DNA from: Methylomonas methanica
GTDB taxonomy: Bacteria > Pseudomonadota > Gammaproteobacteria > Methylococcales > Methylomonadaceae
Direction: 5' to 3'
Assembly (NCBI GenBank): GCA_001644045.1
Contig: LUUF01000084.1
Span: forward strand, 24,920-88,919
Length of the DNA: 64,000 bases
Positions 1 to 8,648 of this stretch are shown here, one piece after another (the first letter of the stretch is position 1; each line of letters opens with the position of its first letter). The position numbers and the translations under genes were made by a program. The notes below the pieces were generated by a model, which saw only the letters and a list, made by a program, of their open reading frames with translations, had not been told where the DNA came from and ran no database searches.

Positions 1-854
1 TGAAAATAAGGTGCGGTGACGGCGACATTACGCAAACTCGGCACCCGAAACACGCCTCGGTCTCTGTCGTTGCCGGTCACGTTATAACGCCCCTCGTCCA
101 CCGGGTCCTGCTCGCCTTTCGGAGTGCCGAATATGCCGAACTTCTGAAACAGATTGCCGCCCAAATTGACGCCCTGATGGCAGGCCACGCAACCCAGAGC
201 ATTGAACAGGCGATAGCCTTGCTGTTCCTCGGCGTCAAGCGCAGCAGTGTCGCCGCGCAGAAAACGGTCGAAGCGCGCATTGGGCGTGACCAAACTGCGC
301 TCGAAATTGCTCAAGGCATCGACCACGTTGGCTTTCGTCAATCCATCCGGATAGATCCGACTAAACGCATCGACATAGTCAGGCACCGCACGCAGACGCT
401 CGATCAACTCCGGCCATTTGGCGTTCATGATGTTGGGATTGAGCATGACTTTTTCGGTATGTGCTTCCAGCGTGGTCACGACCCCGTCCCAATTGAAAAA
501 GTAGTTGAAGGACACATTGAACAAGCTGGGGGTATTGCGCAGCAGCGAAACGCCGTCCGCCGATTCGGCGCGAACCTTGCCGTCCATGCCGCCACTGTCT
601 AGCGGATGACAACTGGCGCAAGAGCGCTGGCCCTGATCGGAAAGTTGGGGATCGTGAAATAAGCGCTGTCCCAACACCACGCGCGGGGCATTTAAGTCCA
701 CCTTGAGCGGCAACGATGCCAGCGGTTCCGGCGTTTGAGCCTGCACTGCAACAGACAGGGCCAGGCCTATACACTCCGCTAAAAAAAGCCGCGGATTTCT
801 TTTCTGCGTCATGTTTGCTTGTGTCGAAGCGTGGTTTACGAATCCGGTCTTCAT
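1..854 (-). CDS. Diheme c-type cytochrome, cytochrome c peroxidase/MauG family (3' end cut by window)
   Basis: The minus-strand reading frame starts at an ATG at 854, with GAGGATAG just upstream, and runs off the left edge without a stop. Two heme-binding CXXCH motifs are visible, CASCH in the N-terminal half and CVACH further on, separated by a LFNALGC-type segment, as in bacterial diheme peroxidases and MauG-like proteins. A hydrophobic stretch near residues 25-40 could serve as an export signal, so the protein is probably periplasmic. The family reduces hydrogen peroxide or oxidises protein substrates using electrons from small cytochromes. The C-terminal part, including the region that carries the distal heme ligands, lies partly outside the window, so peroxidase and MauG-type members cannot be separated here. 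Confidence 0.85.
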   Translation of the reverse strand, partial: MKTGFVNHASTQANMTQKRNPRLFLAECIGLALSVAVQAQTPEPLASLPLKVDLNAPRVVLGQRLFHDPQLSDQGQRSCASCHPLDSGGMDGKVRAESADGVSLLRNTPSLFNVSFNYFFNWDGVVTTLEAHTEKVMLNPNIMNAKWPELIERLRAVPDYVDAFSRIYPDGLTKANVVDALSNFERSLVTPNARFDRFLRGDTAALDAEEQQGYRLFNALGCVACHQGVNLGGNLFQKFGIFGTPKGEQDPVDEGRYNVTGNDRDRGVFRVPSLRNVAVTAPYF

Positions 855-1199
855 TCTATCCTCTGAAATAGTGGTAAGCCTAAATTTCGCGCCGGATCCA
901 CGAGTTTCTGCACGGCCATAACAACATTTAAATAAAGACAGGATAATTGTTTCAATCCATGCCTGCGTTTGGAAAAACGCAGATCGCTGGCTTATCCCGT
1001 CAAACCCGCCGCAACGTCCCTGAGACAAAAGTTGCTGGATGTGTGGCTCTGACAAACGCCTTCTGTCGCCTTCAGCCTGGCATCGCACCGACTTCATGCA
1101 TTTCTTTCTGCAACTTTCGTCGCAGCCATACGTCATGACAAACATGTTAAAAACAGAGCTAATCATATGATTTTTAATATGAATCCACAGAACGCACCT
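855..1199. other. Intergenic region, no convincing gene
   Basis: This stretch separates the leftward cytochrome from the rightward PEP-CTERM gene. A short open frame on the plus strand (about 947-1138) has no ribosome-binding site and an arbitrary composition, so it is not called. The right part is A/T-rich and leads into the sigma-54-like promoter at 1200-1217. Confidence 0.6.
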
Positions 1200-1217
1200 T
1201 TGGCACGGTACTCGCTT
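1200..1217 (+). promoter_or_regulatory. Sigma-54 -24/-12 promoter element upstream of a PEP-CTERM gene
   Basis: TTGGCACGGTACTCGCTT is seen, with GG at 1202-1203 and GC at 1214-1215 separated by exactly 10 bases. It matches the sigma-54 consensus TGGCAC-N5-TTGC except for TC in place of TT before the -12 GC. The predicted start near 1227 leaves a leader of about 70 bases before the ATG at 1296. Confidence 0.6.
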
Positions 1218-1295
1218 TGTTAGAGGCAGAAGCTGCCAGCAGTTTCTTTATCCGAGACGAGTTCTCAGCACTTAAATCATTTTAGGAGTATCCCC

Positions 1296-2138
1296 ATGCA
1301 AACCAAATTTATCTCTATCCTGGCGATTTCGACACTGTTCGCCGCGAATGCCCATGCCGACGCCTTTTCATTCAGTACCGGCGATCCGGACTTCAGAATC
1401 GCCACCGGTTCGCGTCCCGGCAGCACTGGCAAAATCGAAATAGAATCGGCGGACGATTTCGTGCTAACGCAAAATACCCAGTTAAACCATGCCACCTTCA
1501 CCGGCTTATTGGCCGGTGCCACACTGAGCGACATCGCCAATGTCAATGTGGAAATCTACCGGGTATTCGGTAAGGATTCGGTCAATCCACCATCCGGCCG
1601 CGTTCCTACTCGTGTCAACTCGCCTTCCGACATCGCCTTCGAATCCCGCGAATCGGCCAATAACTCGCTGAGCTACAGCGTCACCTTGCTGAGTGCCAAC
1701 GCCACGGCCGCCAATTCGGTACTGAACGGCATACACCCGATTCCAAATCAAACCACCGGCGGCGAAGGCGCGGTTTCCGGGCAGGAAGTAAAATTTGATG
1801 TGGACTTTAGCAACGCGATTTCGCTGGCGGCCGACCATTACTTTTTCATCCCACAGGTAGAATTGAACAACGGCAATTTCCTCTGGTTGTCGGCCGCCAA
1901 ACCGATTGTCGGCGGCAGCGGCCCGTTTACCCCTGACCTGCAATCCTGGATACGCGACGAAAATCTGGACCCCGACTGGCTGAGAATCGGTACCGACATC
2001 GTCGGCGGCACCGCCTTCAACCAAGCTTTTTCGGTATCCGGCGTTTCCGCCGTGCCGTTGCCTGCCGCCACTTGGCTGTTCCTCAGCGGCATGCTGGGCG
2101 TAATGGGTTTGGGTAAACGCAGAAAAGCCGCAGCATAA
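1296..2138 (+). CDS. PEP-CTERM sorting domain protein, exported
   Basis: This 280-residue protein begins with a clear signal peptide (basic and hydrophobic start, cleavage likely after AHA near residue 21). It ends with a variant PEP-CTERM signal: VPLPAATWLFLSG, a short transmembrane stretch and the basic tail GKRRKAAA. Such tails are recognised and cleaved by an exosortase, and the protein is then delivered to the surface or the exopolysaccharide matrix. The middle is a beta-rich, Asn/Ser/Thr-containing region with no domain that I recognise. AGGAG lies 8-9 bases before the ATG, which supports this start. The upstream sigma-54-like element suggests regulated expression. No exosortase gene is present in the window. 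Confidence 0.85.
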   Translation: MQTKFISILAISTLFAANAHADAFSFSTGDPDFRIATGSRPGSTGKIEIESADDFVLTQNTQLNHATFTGLLAGATLSDIANVNVEIYRVFGKDSVNPPSGRVPTRVNSPSDIAFESRESANNSLSYSVTLLSANATAANSVLNGIHPIPNQTTGGEGAVSGQEVKFDVDFSNAISLAADHYFFIPQVELNNGNFLWLSAAKPIVGGSGPFTPDLQSWIRDENLDPDWLRIGTDIVGGTAFNQAFSVSGVSAVPLPAATWLFLSGMLGVMGLGKRRKAAA

Positions 2139-2162
2139 ATCATCTTCCAGCGCTTCCTACCT

Positions 2163-2205
2163 GCCATGTCGTTGGCGATCATCGCGTTGGCGGCATGGCT
2201 TTTTT
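2163..2205 (+). terminator. Possible terminator after the PEP-CTERM gene
   Basis: GCCATG (2163-2168) and CATGGC (2194-2199) can pair and are followed by six T residues. The stem is short and the loop long, so this is a weak call based on position and the T run. Confidence 0.35.
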
Positions 2206-2308
2206 CTGAATAACAAGCTGCTGCCGCTTAAAGGATTGAGTTCGAATGAAGAATGATAAATTAAAGTTCGGTTATGTTTTCAAAGAGGTTTATTTGTTTA
2301 CCTAGACG

Positions 2309-2332
2309 AAAAAAGCCGGCACTGGGCCGGCT
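2309..2332 (-). terminator. Rho-independent terminator of the GG-leader peptide gene
   Basis: AGCCGGC (2314-2320) and GCCGGCT (2326-2332) form a 7-bp stem with a five-base loop. On the minus strand the stem is followed by a run of six T. It lies 29 bases beyond the stop of the leftward peptide gene at 2361-2573. Confidence 0.7.
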
Positions 2333-2360
2333 TCTGTTTTCCGTTCAGAGCATCTTACTT

Positions 2361-2573
2361 TCAGAATAATCTGATTTCAGCAGGCGGCAATGGTTGGGGA
2401 TTCAGGCTTACCGTGGATAGCTTGCTGACCGCACTGGTGAACAGATCAGGCAAAGGACCGGGCTTTGGTCCGAGCCAAGAACCGGGATAAGGCGTTCCGC
2501 ACCAACCGCCGGATACATTTTGCAGTTCTTCAGCATGCAGAACTCTGAAACTTTGATCTAATTGAGCGTTCAT
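2361..2573 (-). CDS. Double-glycine leader peptide, bacteriocin/RiPP-like precursor with proline-rich core
   Basis: The ATG at 2573 is preceded by AAGGAG at ideal spacing, which decides the start; an upstream in-frame extension to 2831 has no such site. The 70-residue product has a leader of 23 residues ending LHAEELQNVSGG, the ELxxVxGG form of double-glycine leaders that are cut by C39 peptidase-containing ABC transporters. The predicted core of 47 residues begins WCGTPYPGSW, contains a single Cys, is rich in Pro and Gly, and ends with LNPQPLPPAEIRLF. It is followed by its own terminator. No transporter, peptidase or modification enzyme lies nearby, so it is an orphan precursor here. Whether the core is antimicrobial, a signal or a structural peptide cannot be told from sequence. 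Confidence 0.65.
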   Translation of the reverse strand: MNAQLDQSFRVLHAEELQNVSGGWCGTPYPGSWLGPKPGPLPDLFTSAVSKLSTVSLNPQPLPPAEIRLF

Positions 2574-2993
2574 TTGACTGGCTCCTTGTAAATATCGAAA
2601 AATTCCCACCCATAAACAGGTGGCTCCAAACCGCGAGTCGAACCGATCAGTCTTGAAACCAATCTTTAAAGCAGAACGATTCAACTTGCCATTGCTCGAG
2701 ACCAGAAAGGTCCATTTTCTGTTCAGAGCCAGAAAGCAACGCATATTTCTCTCTGACCGGCGACGAACGACTAGCGATCTTGTAGCAAATCCCTGCGATC
2801 CGCCGGCATAATCACTGTACGGCTGCCGCACCGTTAAATCTGTGGAAAAATACCTACTGCCGCAGGCAATAGTCCCTAGCGCCTCAATTTCCCTGCTCTA
2901 ACCACAATTTCGAAAGCTTTCGGTTCACCGAATAACATTGATACGATTACCCTGAAGCTGTGCGAGCGCCTAAAAACAAACAGGAGAAAAATT
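2574..2993. other. Divergent intergenic region between GG-leader peptide and small exported protein
   Basis: This stretch is upstream of both flanking small genes. Open frames can be read through parts of it on both strands, including an upstream extension of the peptide gene, but none has a ribosome-binding site or protein-like pattern. I see no clear promoter consensus or RNA structure. Confidence 0.5.
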
Positions 2994-3266
2994 ATGCAGA
3001 AGTTTATGTTCGGCCTACTGATAACGATTGCATCAGCCACCGCCAATGCCCTGCCGCCGCCGGAGGCGAGATCGTTACCGCTTGAAGAGATAAGCCTGGA
3101 GCACATCAATATTCAAGGTCAGATACAAACCTGGCGCTTACACAAGGTTTGTATCGATGGGCAAGCCTATTTGCTCATCACCGGCACCACTGGCCCGGGC
3201 GGCATTTCCGCGGCGTATAAGGACGGCAAGCCGGAGCAATGTCAGATACGGCCCGCTGAAAAATGA
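2994..3266 (+). CDS. Small exported protein of unknown function
   Basis: This is a 90-residue protein with AGGAG eight bases before its ATG. The first 18 or so residues form a signal peptide (MQKFMFGLLITIASATANA, cleavage likely after ANA). The mature part of about 70 residues contains two Cys residues (KVCIDG and PEQCQI), which could form a disulfide in the periplasm. I do not recognise the family. It stands alone, downstream of a divergent intergenic region and just before the integrase remnant on the other strand. Confidence 0.6.
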   Translation: MQKFMFGLLITIASATANALPPPEARSLPLEEISLEHINIQGQIQTWRLHKVCIDGQAYLLITGTTGPGGISAAYKDGKPEQCQIRPAEK

Positions 3267-3319
3267 CATGCCAATCCAAACCACATCAATGTGTCCGGTT
3301 TAGCGTTGACACATCAATA

Positions 3320-3748
3320 CTACTGGTTTTCTTGGTGTAGGTGGGGGTTGGTTGAGCTGGTTAGGTGAGAAATCGAGTGTAACCATTGGCGGGTTACGTC
3401 GGCGAAGCTGTCTATTATCGGAAGCCCGGCATTTACCCGGTCTTCGTTGATTTCGGCTAGCTGTCGAGCTGCTTTGATTTCTTTTCGTCCCAAGCTGGGG
3501 TCTAAACCATCCGCAATTTGCTGCCTGGCTTCTTCGGCCTTGCGTCTGGCGCTTTCTAGGGTCGTATCCGGATAGACGCCGAATGAAAGTTTTTTACGCT
3601 TCCCCTCGAAGGTAAAAATGAACCTCCATATCTTGGTACCGTTTTTACCGACTACGAGATTGAGGCCGCCGCCATCGTTTATGAAGTAGTCTTTATCTTT
3701 CGGCTTTGCAGCCCTGTAGACCGTGTCTTTATTGATGTTTAGGGGCAT
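3320..3748 (-). pseudogene. Truncated tyrosine recombinase (P4-type integrase), N-terminal arm-binding domain only
   Basis: From the ATG at 3748 the product begins MPLNINKDTVYRAAKPKDKD, followed by NDGGGLNLVV, the typical start of DUF4102 integrases of the P4 type. The arm-type DNA-binding domain and the start of the core-binding region are present through about VTRQWLHS. The frame then passes into unrelated sequence and stops after about 142 residues, whereas intact members are near 400. The catalytic Arg/His/Tyr domain is absent from the window. Its position next to the 3' end of tRNA-Leu, in the same direction, is the usual arrangement of an integrative element using that tRNA as attachment site. 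This is best read as the relic of a lost island. Confidence 0.8.
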
Positions 3749-3767
3749 AGTGTGTCCCTGCATTTCA

Positions 3768-3870
3768 TTGCACTTCCCTGCACAATAAAAAACCCGCTAA
3801 GCCAGATAACTTGCGGGTTTTTGCACTTCTTTGCACTTCTTTGCACTTCTTTGCACTTCCGTGCATCTTC
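3768..3870. repeat. Tandem 10-bp repeats TTGCACTTCT between integrase remnant and tRNA-Leu
   Basis: Four head-to-tail copies of TTGCACTTCT/C occupy 3821-3860. A diverged unit, GTGCATCTTC, follows at 3861-3870, and an isolated copy lies at 3768-3777. The period equals one helical turn. Their place between the integrase start and the tRNA end fits integrase arm-type binding sites of an attachment region, which is an inference from position and spacing. Confidence 0.7.
3788..3822 (-). terminator. Rho-independent terminator of the secG/tRNA-Leu transcript
   Basis: AAAAACCCGC (3788-3797) and GCGGGTTTTT (3813-3822) pair perfectly around a 15-base loop. On the minus strand the GC stem is followed by a T run, about 50 bases past the tRNA 3' end. 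Confidence 0.75.
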
Positions 3871-3873
3871 AAA

Positions 3874-3958
3874 TGGTACCGACGGGCGGACTTGAACCGC
3901 CACGACTTGCGTCACCACCCCCTCAAGATGGCGTGTCTACCAATTTCACCACGTCGGC
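3874..3958 (-). tRNA. leuU: tRNA-Leu (anticodon GAG)
   Basis: On the minus strand the 85-base sequence starts GCCGACG and ends with CGTCGGT-A-CCA, giving a seven-pair acceptor stem with one G-U pair at the end and an encoded CCA. The anticodon arm is CCATC-TTGAGGG-GGTGG, so the anticodon is GAG. The T-arm GGCGGTTCAAGTCCGCC is canonical, and the length fits a class II tRNA with a long variable arm. It follows secG directly, as leuU does in Escherichia coli. Confidence 0.97.
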
Positions 3959-3974
3959 TTAATTTGCTGCTGGA

Positions 3975-4376
3975 TTACTTGGCAGCCGGTTTTTCGACTT
4001 CTTTGATAGCCGGCGCTTCAGGTAGTTTAGCGTCCTGAATCGGCAAACTGCCGTCTGCCGGCATACCTTGCGTTAACGGTACATCAGATTTCACAGGTTC
4101 AGCAACAGGCGTCGAATCTAATATGACGTCCGTTTTTTTGCCTTGATAGCCGCTCAATACTGCCAAGCCTAAGCTGGTGATAAAAAACAAGGTCGCAAAA
4201 ATAGCAGTGGTTCTGGATAAAAATGACGCAGAGCCTTGAGCGCCGAATACCGAACCGGATGCGCCACCGCCGAAAGTCGCGCCGGCATCGGCGCCTTTTC
4301 CTTGTTGCATCAGGACCAAGCCAACGATGCCTATACCCAGGAAGATATGAATAATTATTATAATTTGGTACAACAT
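3975..4376 (-). CDS. secG: Preprotein translocase subunit SecG
   Basis: This 133-residue inner-membrane protein has two hydrophobic segments (about residues 3-20 and 55-75) separated by the conserved LVLMQQGKGADAGATFGGG region of SecG. SecG binds SecYE and speeds protein export by SecA. The C-terminal tail of about 55 residues is Pro/Lys/Ala-rich and longer than in Escherichia coli, which is common in the family. The gene lies between tpiA and tRNA-Leu on the same strand, a conserved gammaproteobacterial order. Confidence 0.96.
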   Translation of the reverse strand: MLYQIIIIIHIFLGIGIVGLVLMQQGKGADAGATFGGGASGSVFGAQGSASFLSRTTAIFATLFFITSLGLAVLSGYQGKKTDVILDSTPVAEPVKSDVPLTQGMPADGSLPIQDAKLPEAPAIKEVEKPAAK

Positions 4377-4397
4377 AAAGACCTTAATCGGATGAAA

Positions 4398-5144
4398 CTA
4401 AACCGAATGGCAAATTTGCAGGAAGCCTTTTGCATCCAGCGATGCGCCACCCACCAAACCGCCATCAATGTCCGGCATCGCAAACAAGCCTTTTGCATTA
4501 TCTGGCTTGACGCTACCGCCGTATAAAATTTGTACTTTTTCCGCGATTACCGGATTTCTATCGGCAATCCGTTGGCGAATGTACTTGTGCACTTCTTGCG
4601 CTTGTTCATCGGTCGCCACTTTACCGGTACCGATAGCCCAAACAGGTTCGTAGGCAATCACAGCGGTTTCGAACGCTTCTATGCCTGCGGCGGCAATCAC
4701 TGCGTCCAATTGCTCGTCAACGACTTGGAAAGTTCTGTCTTGTTCGCGCTCTTCCAGCGTTTCGCCGACACACAGCACAGGCACTACACCTTTGCTCAAG
4801 GCTTGGCAAAAACGTTTGGCAACCGACTCGTTGGTATCGCCGTAATAGCTGCGACGCTCGGAATGGCCGACCAACGCATATTTGCAGCCGACTTCGCTCA
4901 GCATTGCCGCCGACACTTCACCGGTATAAGCACCGGAAGCTTGGTCAGCAACGTTTTGCGCGCCAAGCGCGATGGGGGATGCAGCCAACACGCCACGAAT
5001 ATCTGACAAATAGACGAATGGAACGCAAACCGCGACTTCCTGCTGAACGTCACCAAGACCGTCAGCCAAAGCCTGAGCAAGTTTTTGCCCATCTTCCCGA
5101 GAGCCGTTCATTTTCCAGTTACCCATAATCAAAGACCGACGCAT
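4398..5144 (-). CDS. tpiA: Triosephosphate isomerase
   Basis: This 248-residue TIM-barrel enzyme interconverts dihydroxyacetone phosphate and glyceraldehyde 3-phosphate in glycolysis and gluconeogenesis. All signature residues are seen: GNWKMNG at the start (catalytic Lys), VGHSERR (catalytic His), AYEPVWAIGTGK (catalytic Glu) and a C-terminal LYGGSV phosphate-binding loop. GGAGG precedes the ATG. It lies between glmM and secG, 21 bases upstream of secG, probably in one transcript. Confidence 0.98.
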   Translation of the reverse strand: MRRSLIMGNWKMNGSREDGQKLAQALADGLGDVQQEVAVCVPFVYLSDIRGVLAASPIALGAQNVADQASGAYTGEVSAAMLSEVGCKYALVGHSERRSYYGDTNESVAKRFCQALSKGVVPVLCVGETLEEREQDRTFQVVDEQLDAVIAAAGIEAFETAVIAYEPVWAIGTGKVATDEQAQEVHKYIRQRIADRNPVIAEKVQILYGGSVKPDNAKGLFAMPDIDGGLVGGASLDAKGFLQICHSV

Positions 5145-5198
5145 TACATCCTCCGAGCTAAATAAGACCGCATATAATATCGATTTAAACCTTTCAGT

Positions 5199-6539
5199 TC
5201 AAGCCGGAATCGCTTTCTTGACATCGGCAGCCAGTTGGTTTGCAAACCTCACCACCTCGTCTTCGTCAACGCCCTCCACCATCACTCTGATTAAAGGCTC
5301 GGTGCCGGAGGATCTCAGCAACACCCGGCCCCGGTCTCCTAGTTTTTTCTCTACTCCTTCCACGGCTTTTTTGATGCTATCGATCTCTTCGACTTTGACT
5401 TTTTTATCGGTTCTGACGTTAATCAGCACTTGCGGGTATTTGCTCATGCCGGATTTAAGCTCGTTCAGGCTTTTGCCGGTACGTTGCATTTCCGCCAACA
5501 CTTGCAAGGCGGAAACGATACCGTCGCCCGTGGTGGTTTTATCCAGACAGATAATATGTCCAGAGCCTTCGCCACCGAGCATGCCTTTATGTTCGGACAA
5601 CATTTCCATTACGTAACGGTCGCCCACTTTGGCGCGTAACAGTGGCACACCGACGGCCTTCAACGCATGCTCCATGCCCAGATTCGACATCAGGGTGCCG
5701 ATCACGGGCCCGAACAGTTTGCCTTCATCCAAGCGGGATTTCGCGATGATGTAAATCAACTCGTCACCATCGACGATTTCGCCTTTGTGATCGACCATAA
5801 TAATCCGGTCGCCGTCGCCGTCCAGCGCTATGCCCAGATCGGCGCGAAACTCCAGCACTTTAGCGGCCAGATTTTCCGGTTTGGTCGCCCCGCATTCGTC
5901 GTTGATATTCAAACCATCGGGTTCAGCACCAATCGTAACCACCTCGGCACCGACTTCGCTGAATACATGTGGCGCAATATGGTAAGTCGCGCCGTTGGCG
6001 CAATCGATGACGATCCGCATACCTCTGAAGTCCAGTTGCGGCGGTACGGTTGCCTTGCAAAATTCGATGTAGCGGCCTGCGGCATCGCTTACCCGTTTGG
6101 CTTTACCCAGTTTTGCCGATTCGACAGTGGTCATCGGCGTATCCAGATACTGTTCGATCTGATGTTCTACGTCATCCGGCAATTTGGCGCCGTCCACTGA
6201 AAAAAACTTGATGCCGTTGTCATAGTACGGATTGTGGGAAGCACTGATCACGATACCGGCTTTAGCTCTTAAGGTTCGAGTCAAATAAGCGATGCCAGGA
6301 GTGGGCATAGGCCCCAATAGCCGCGTATCCACACCAGCCGCCGATAGCCCCGCCTCAAGCGCCGATTCGAACATATAGCCGGAAATACGGGTGTCTTTGC
6401 CCACCAACACAAAGCCACTACCTTCTTTTGCAAAGACTCTGCCCGTGGCCCAGCCCAGCTTTAGCATGAAGTCAGCAGTGATAGGATATTCTCCGACCTT
6501 GCCGCGAATACCGTCAGTGCCAAAATATTTTTTTGCCAT
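5199..6539 (-). CDS. glmM: Phosphoglucosamine mutase
   Basis: The enzyme converts glucosamine-6-phosphate to glucosamine-1-phosphate for UDP-GlcNAc, and so for peptidoglycan and lipopolysaccharide. The active-site loop [13 protein letters not shown] carries the phosphoserine, DGDGDR is the metal-binding loop, and [14 protein letters not shown] is the C-terminal phosphate-binding motif. The ATG at 6539 ([13 protein letters not shown]) is chosen over an in-frame TTG six bases upstream; it gives 446 residues, the usual length. In many gammaproteobacteria folP sits between ftsH and glmM, but here there is only a terminator and about 70 bases. Confidence 0.97.
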   Translation of the reverse strand: MAKKYFGTDGIRGKVGEYPITADFMLKLGWATGRVFAKEGSGFVLVGKDTRISGYMFESALEAGLSAAGVDTRLLGPMPTPGIAYLTRTLRAKAGIVISASHNPYYDNGIKFFSVDGAKLPDDVEHQIEQYLDTPMTTVESAKLGKAKRVSDAAGRYIEFCKATVPPQLDFRGMRIVIDCANGATYHIAPHVFSEVGAEVVTIGAEPDGLNINDECGATKPENLAAKVLEFRADLGIALDGDGDRIIMVDHKGEIVDGDELIYIIAKSRLDEGKLFGPVIGTLMSNLGMEHALKAVGVPLLRAKVGDRYVMEMLSEHKGMLGGEGSGHIICLDKTTTGDGIVSALQVLAEMQRTGKSLNELKSGMSKYPQVLINVRTDKKVKVEEIDSIKKAVEGVEKKLGDRGRVLLRSSGTEPLIRVMVEGVDEDEVVRFANQLAADVKKAIPA

Positions 6540-6565
6540 ACTCAAAACTCTCTTAACTAAATCCC

Positions 6566-6592
6566 AAAAAAAAGAGAGGCCGGAGCCTCTCT
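6566..6592 (-). terminator. Rho-independent terminator after ftsH
   Basis: AGAGAGGC (6573-6580) and GCCTCTCT (6585-6592) form a perfect 8-bp stem with a four-base loop. On the minus strand it is followed by eight T residues. It ends ftsH transcription, so glmM needs readthrough or its own promoter in the short gap. Confidence 0.85.
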
Positions 6593-6611
6593 CGCTTTTG
6601 CCGCTACAGCA

Positions 6612-8528
6612 TCAGCCTTGTTCGGCCGCGCCTCCGATCGATGGGTCGGTATCTTTCTGATCCCAATGATCGCTTTTTATGCCGCCGCTGGAAGACGGGG
6701 TGTCGTCCCAACCTTTTGGCTCTCTGACCGGCTTTCTTTCCATCAAATCATCGATCTGATATTTATCGATGGTTTCGTACTTCATCAAGGCATCTGCCAT
6801 TGCATGTAGAATGTCTTCGTTTTCTTTTAGAATCGTTTCCGCTCTTTCATAATTTCTATCAATGATAGACCTGATTTCTTCGTCGATGGTGTGCGAAGTC
6901 TCTTCCGCAACCGATTTATGTTGAGTAACGGAACGGCCCAAGAAAATCTCGCCTTCTTCTTCGCTGTATGCCAATGGTCCAAGACGTTGCGACAAGCCCC
7001 ATTTGGTGACCATGTTTCTGGCCAACTCGGTAGCACGCTCGATGTCATTGGAAGCACCGGTAGACACCTGTTCCCAGCCGAAAATCAATTCCTCTGCAAT
7101 CCGGCCGCCGTACAAACTGGAAATCATGCTATCCAGCTTACGTTTGCTGGCGCTGTATTGATCGCGTTCAGGCAAGAACATCGTCACACCCAGCGCACGG
7201 CCGCGCGGCATGATGCTGACTTTATAGACAGGATCGTGCTCGGGCACCAAGCGACCGACTATGGCATGACCAGCTTCGTGATAGGCAGTCATTTTCTTTT
7301 CTTTTTCATCCATCACCATGGAGCGTCTTTCCGCGCCCATGATCAGTTTGTCCTTGGCTTTTTCCAAATCGACCATGCTGACCAAACGCTTGTTATAGCG
7401 CGCTGCGAACAAAGCCGCTTCATTAACCAAGTTGGCTAAATCGGCACCGGAGAATCCTGGCGTACCTTGCGCGATATATTTAATTTTGACATCGTCCGCT
7501 GCGGGCACTTTTTTCAGATGCACGTTAAGAATCTGCTCACGGCCTCTGACATCAGGCAATCCAACTACAACTTGACGGTCGAAACGACCTGGACGCAACA
7601 AAGCCTTATCCAGCACGTCGGAACGGTTAGTCGCAGCGATGACGATAATGCCCTCGTGGCCTTCGAAGCCGTCCATCTCAACCAGTAATTGGTTCAAGGT
7701 TTGTTCGCGCTCGTCGTTACCGCCGCCTAAACCGGCGCCACGTGAACGACCCACCGCATCGATCTCGTCGATGAAGATTATGCAAGGTGCGTGTTTTTTG
7801 GCTTGTTCGAACATGTCGCGCACTCGTGAGGCACCGACACCGACGAACATCTCCACGAAGTCCGAACCGGAAATAGTGAAGAACGGCACTTTCGCTTCGC
7901 CGGCAATAGCTCTGGCCAACAATGTTTTACCAGTACCCGGAGGACCGACCATCAAGGCGCCGCGCGGCACTTTGCCACCCAGCTTTTGGTATTTCGCCGG
8001 ATCTTTAAGAAAGTCGACCATTTCTTCGACTTCTTCCTTGGCCTCATCGCAACCCGCCACGTCGGCGAAAGTCACCTTGTTTTGATCCTGATCCAACATC
8101 CGCGCCTTGCTTTTACCAAAGCCCATCGCGCCGCCACGACCACCCACGCCGCCGCCCTGCATCTGCCGCATGAAGAATACCCAAACGGCGATCAGCAAAA
8201 GAATCGGTCCGAAAGACACGAATATTTGCATCAACATCGAAGGCTCTTCCGGAGGCTGAACGGATATTTCCACGCCGTTAGCCAACAGATCGTCGATCAA
8301 ATGCGGATCGTTAGGCATATAAGTCTTAAACTTATCGCCTGAGACCATTTTGCCTTTCACAGTATTATCGGAGATCGCAACCTGCTGAACTTGTCCAGCT
8401 TTCACCGCGTCGATCAATTGCGAATACGAAAAAGTCGCGTCGCTACGAACTGCCCGCGACCCGAAACTGTTGAATACAGCCATCAACACTACGGCGATGA
8501 CCACCCACAAAATTAAATTTTTAATCAT
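6612..8528 (-). CDS. ftsH: ATP-dependent zinc metalloprotease FtsH
   Basis: This membrane-anchored AAA+ protease degrades misfolded membrane proteins and short-lived regulators. Two transmembrane segments (about residues 3-22 and 97-120) flank the periplasmic domain. The AAA+ module shows GPPGTGKT (Walker A) and [11 protein letters not shown] (Walker B), and the protease domain has the zinc motif HEAGH. The start is set at the ATG at 8528 ([10 protein letters not shown]), as in known FtsH proteins, giving 638 residues; a TTG 39 bases upstream is less likely. The C-terminus is rich in Asp, Ser and Gly. It lies downstream of rlmE, the usual partner. Confidence 0.98.
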   Translation of the reverse strand: MIKNLILWVVIAVVLMAVFNSFGSRAVRSDATFSYSQLIDAVKAGQVQQVAISDNTVKGKMVSGDKFKTYMPNDPHLIDDLLANGVEISVQPPEEPSMLMQIFVSFGPILLLIAVWVFFMRQMQGGGVGGRGGAMGFGKSKARMLDQDQNKVTFADVAGCDEAKEEVEEMVDFLKDPAKYQKLGGKVPRGALMVGPPGTGKTLLARAIAGEAKVPFFTISGSDFVEMFVGVGASRVRDMFEQAKKHAPCIIFIDEIDAVGRSRGAGLGGGNDEREQTLNQLLVEMDGFEGHEGIIVIAATNRSDVLDKALLRPGRFDRQVVVGLPDVRGREQILNVHLKKVPAADDVKIKYIAQGTPGFSGADLANLVNEAALFAARYNKRLVSMVDLEKAKDKLIMGAERRSMVMDEKEKKMTAYHEAGHAIVGRLVPEHDPVYKVSIMPRGRALGVTMFLPERDQYSASKRKLDSMISSLYGGRIAEELIFGWEQVSTGASNDIERATELARNMVTKWGLSQRLGPLAYSEEEGEIFLGRSVTQHKSVAEETSHTIDEEIRSIIDRNYERAETILKENEDILHAMADALMKYETIDKYQIDDLMERKPVREPKGWDDTPSSSGGIKSDHWDQKDTDPSIGGAAEQG

Positions 8529-8648
8529 ATCGCTCAAGTTACGCGCTCCGGCCTGGATTGGCCTCAAAATTTAAAAACCGAGTAATTGTATCAGGACTAC
8601 TCGCATCCCACCGCCATCATAGCCCTATGAACGGCGCCTTTCGCATAT

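Noticed and set aside
177..774. Open frames on both strands overlapping the left-edge cytochrome
   Set aside because: The third frame on the minus strand encodes a protein with two CXXCH sites and a typical peroxidase pattern; the others are shadows of it.
947..1138. Short rightward open frame in the first intergenic region
   Set aside because: No ribosome-binding site, no signal or domain pattern, and located where the promoter of the PEP-CTERM gene is expected.
2574..2831. N-terminal extension of the GG-leader peptide to 2831
   Set aside because: The ATG at 2573 has AAGGAG at ideal spacing and gives a canonical leader; the extension has neither a ribosome-binding site nor conserved features.
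3768..3870. CRISPR-like array at the tandem TTGCACTTCT repeats
   Set aside because: Units are only 10 bases long and adjoin directly without spacers, and no cas genes are in the window.
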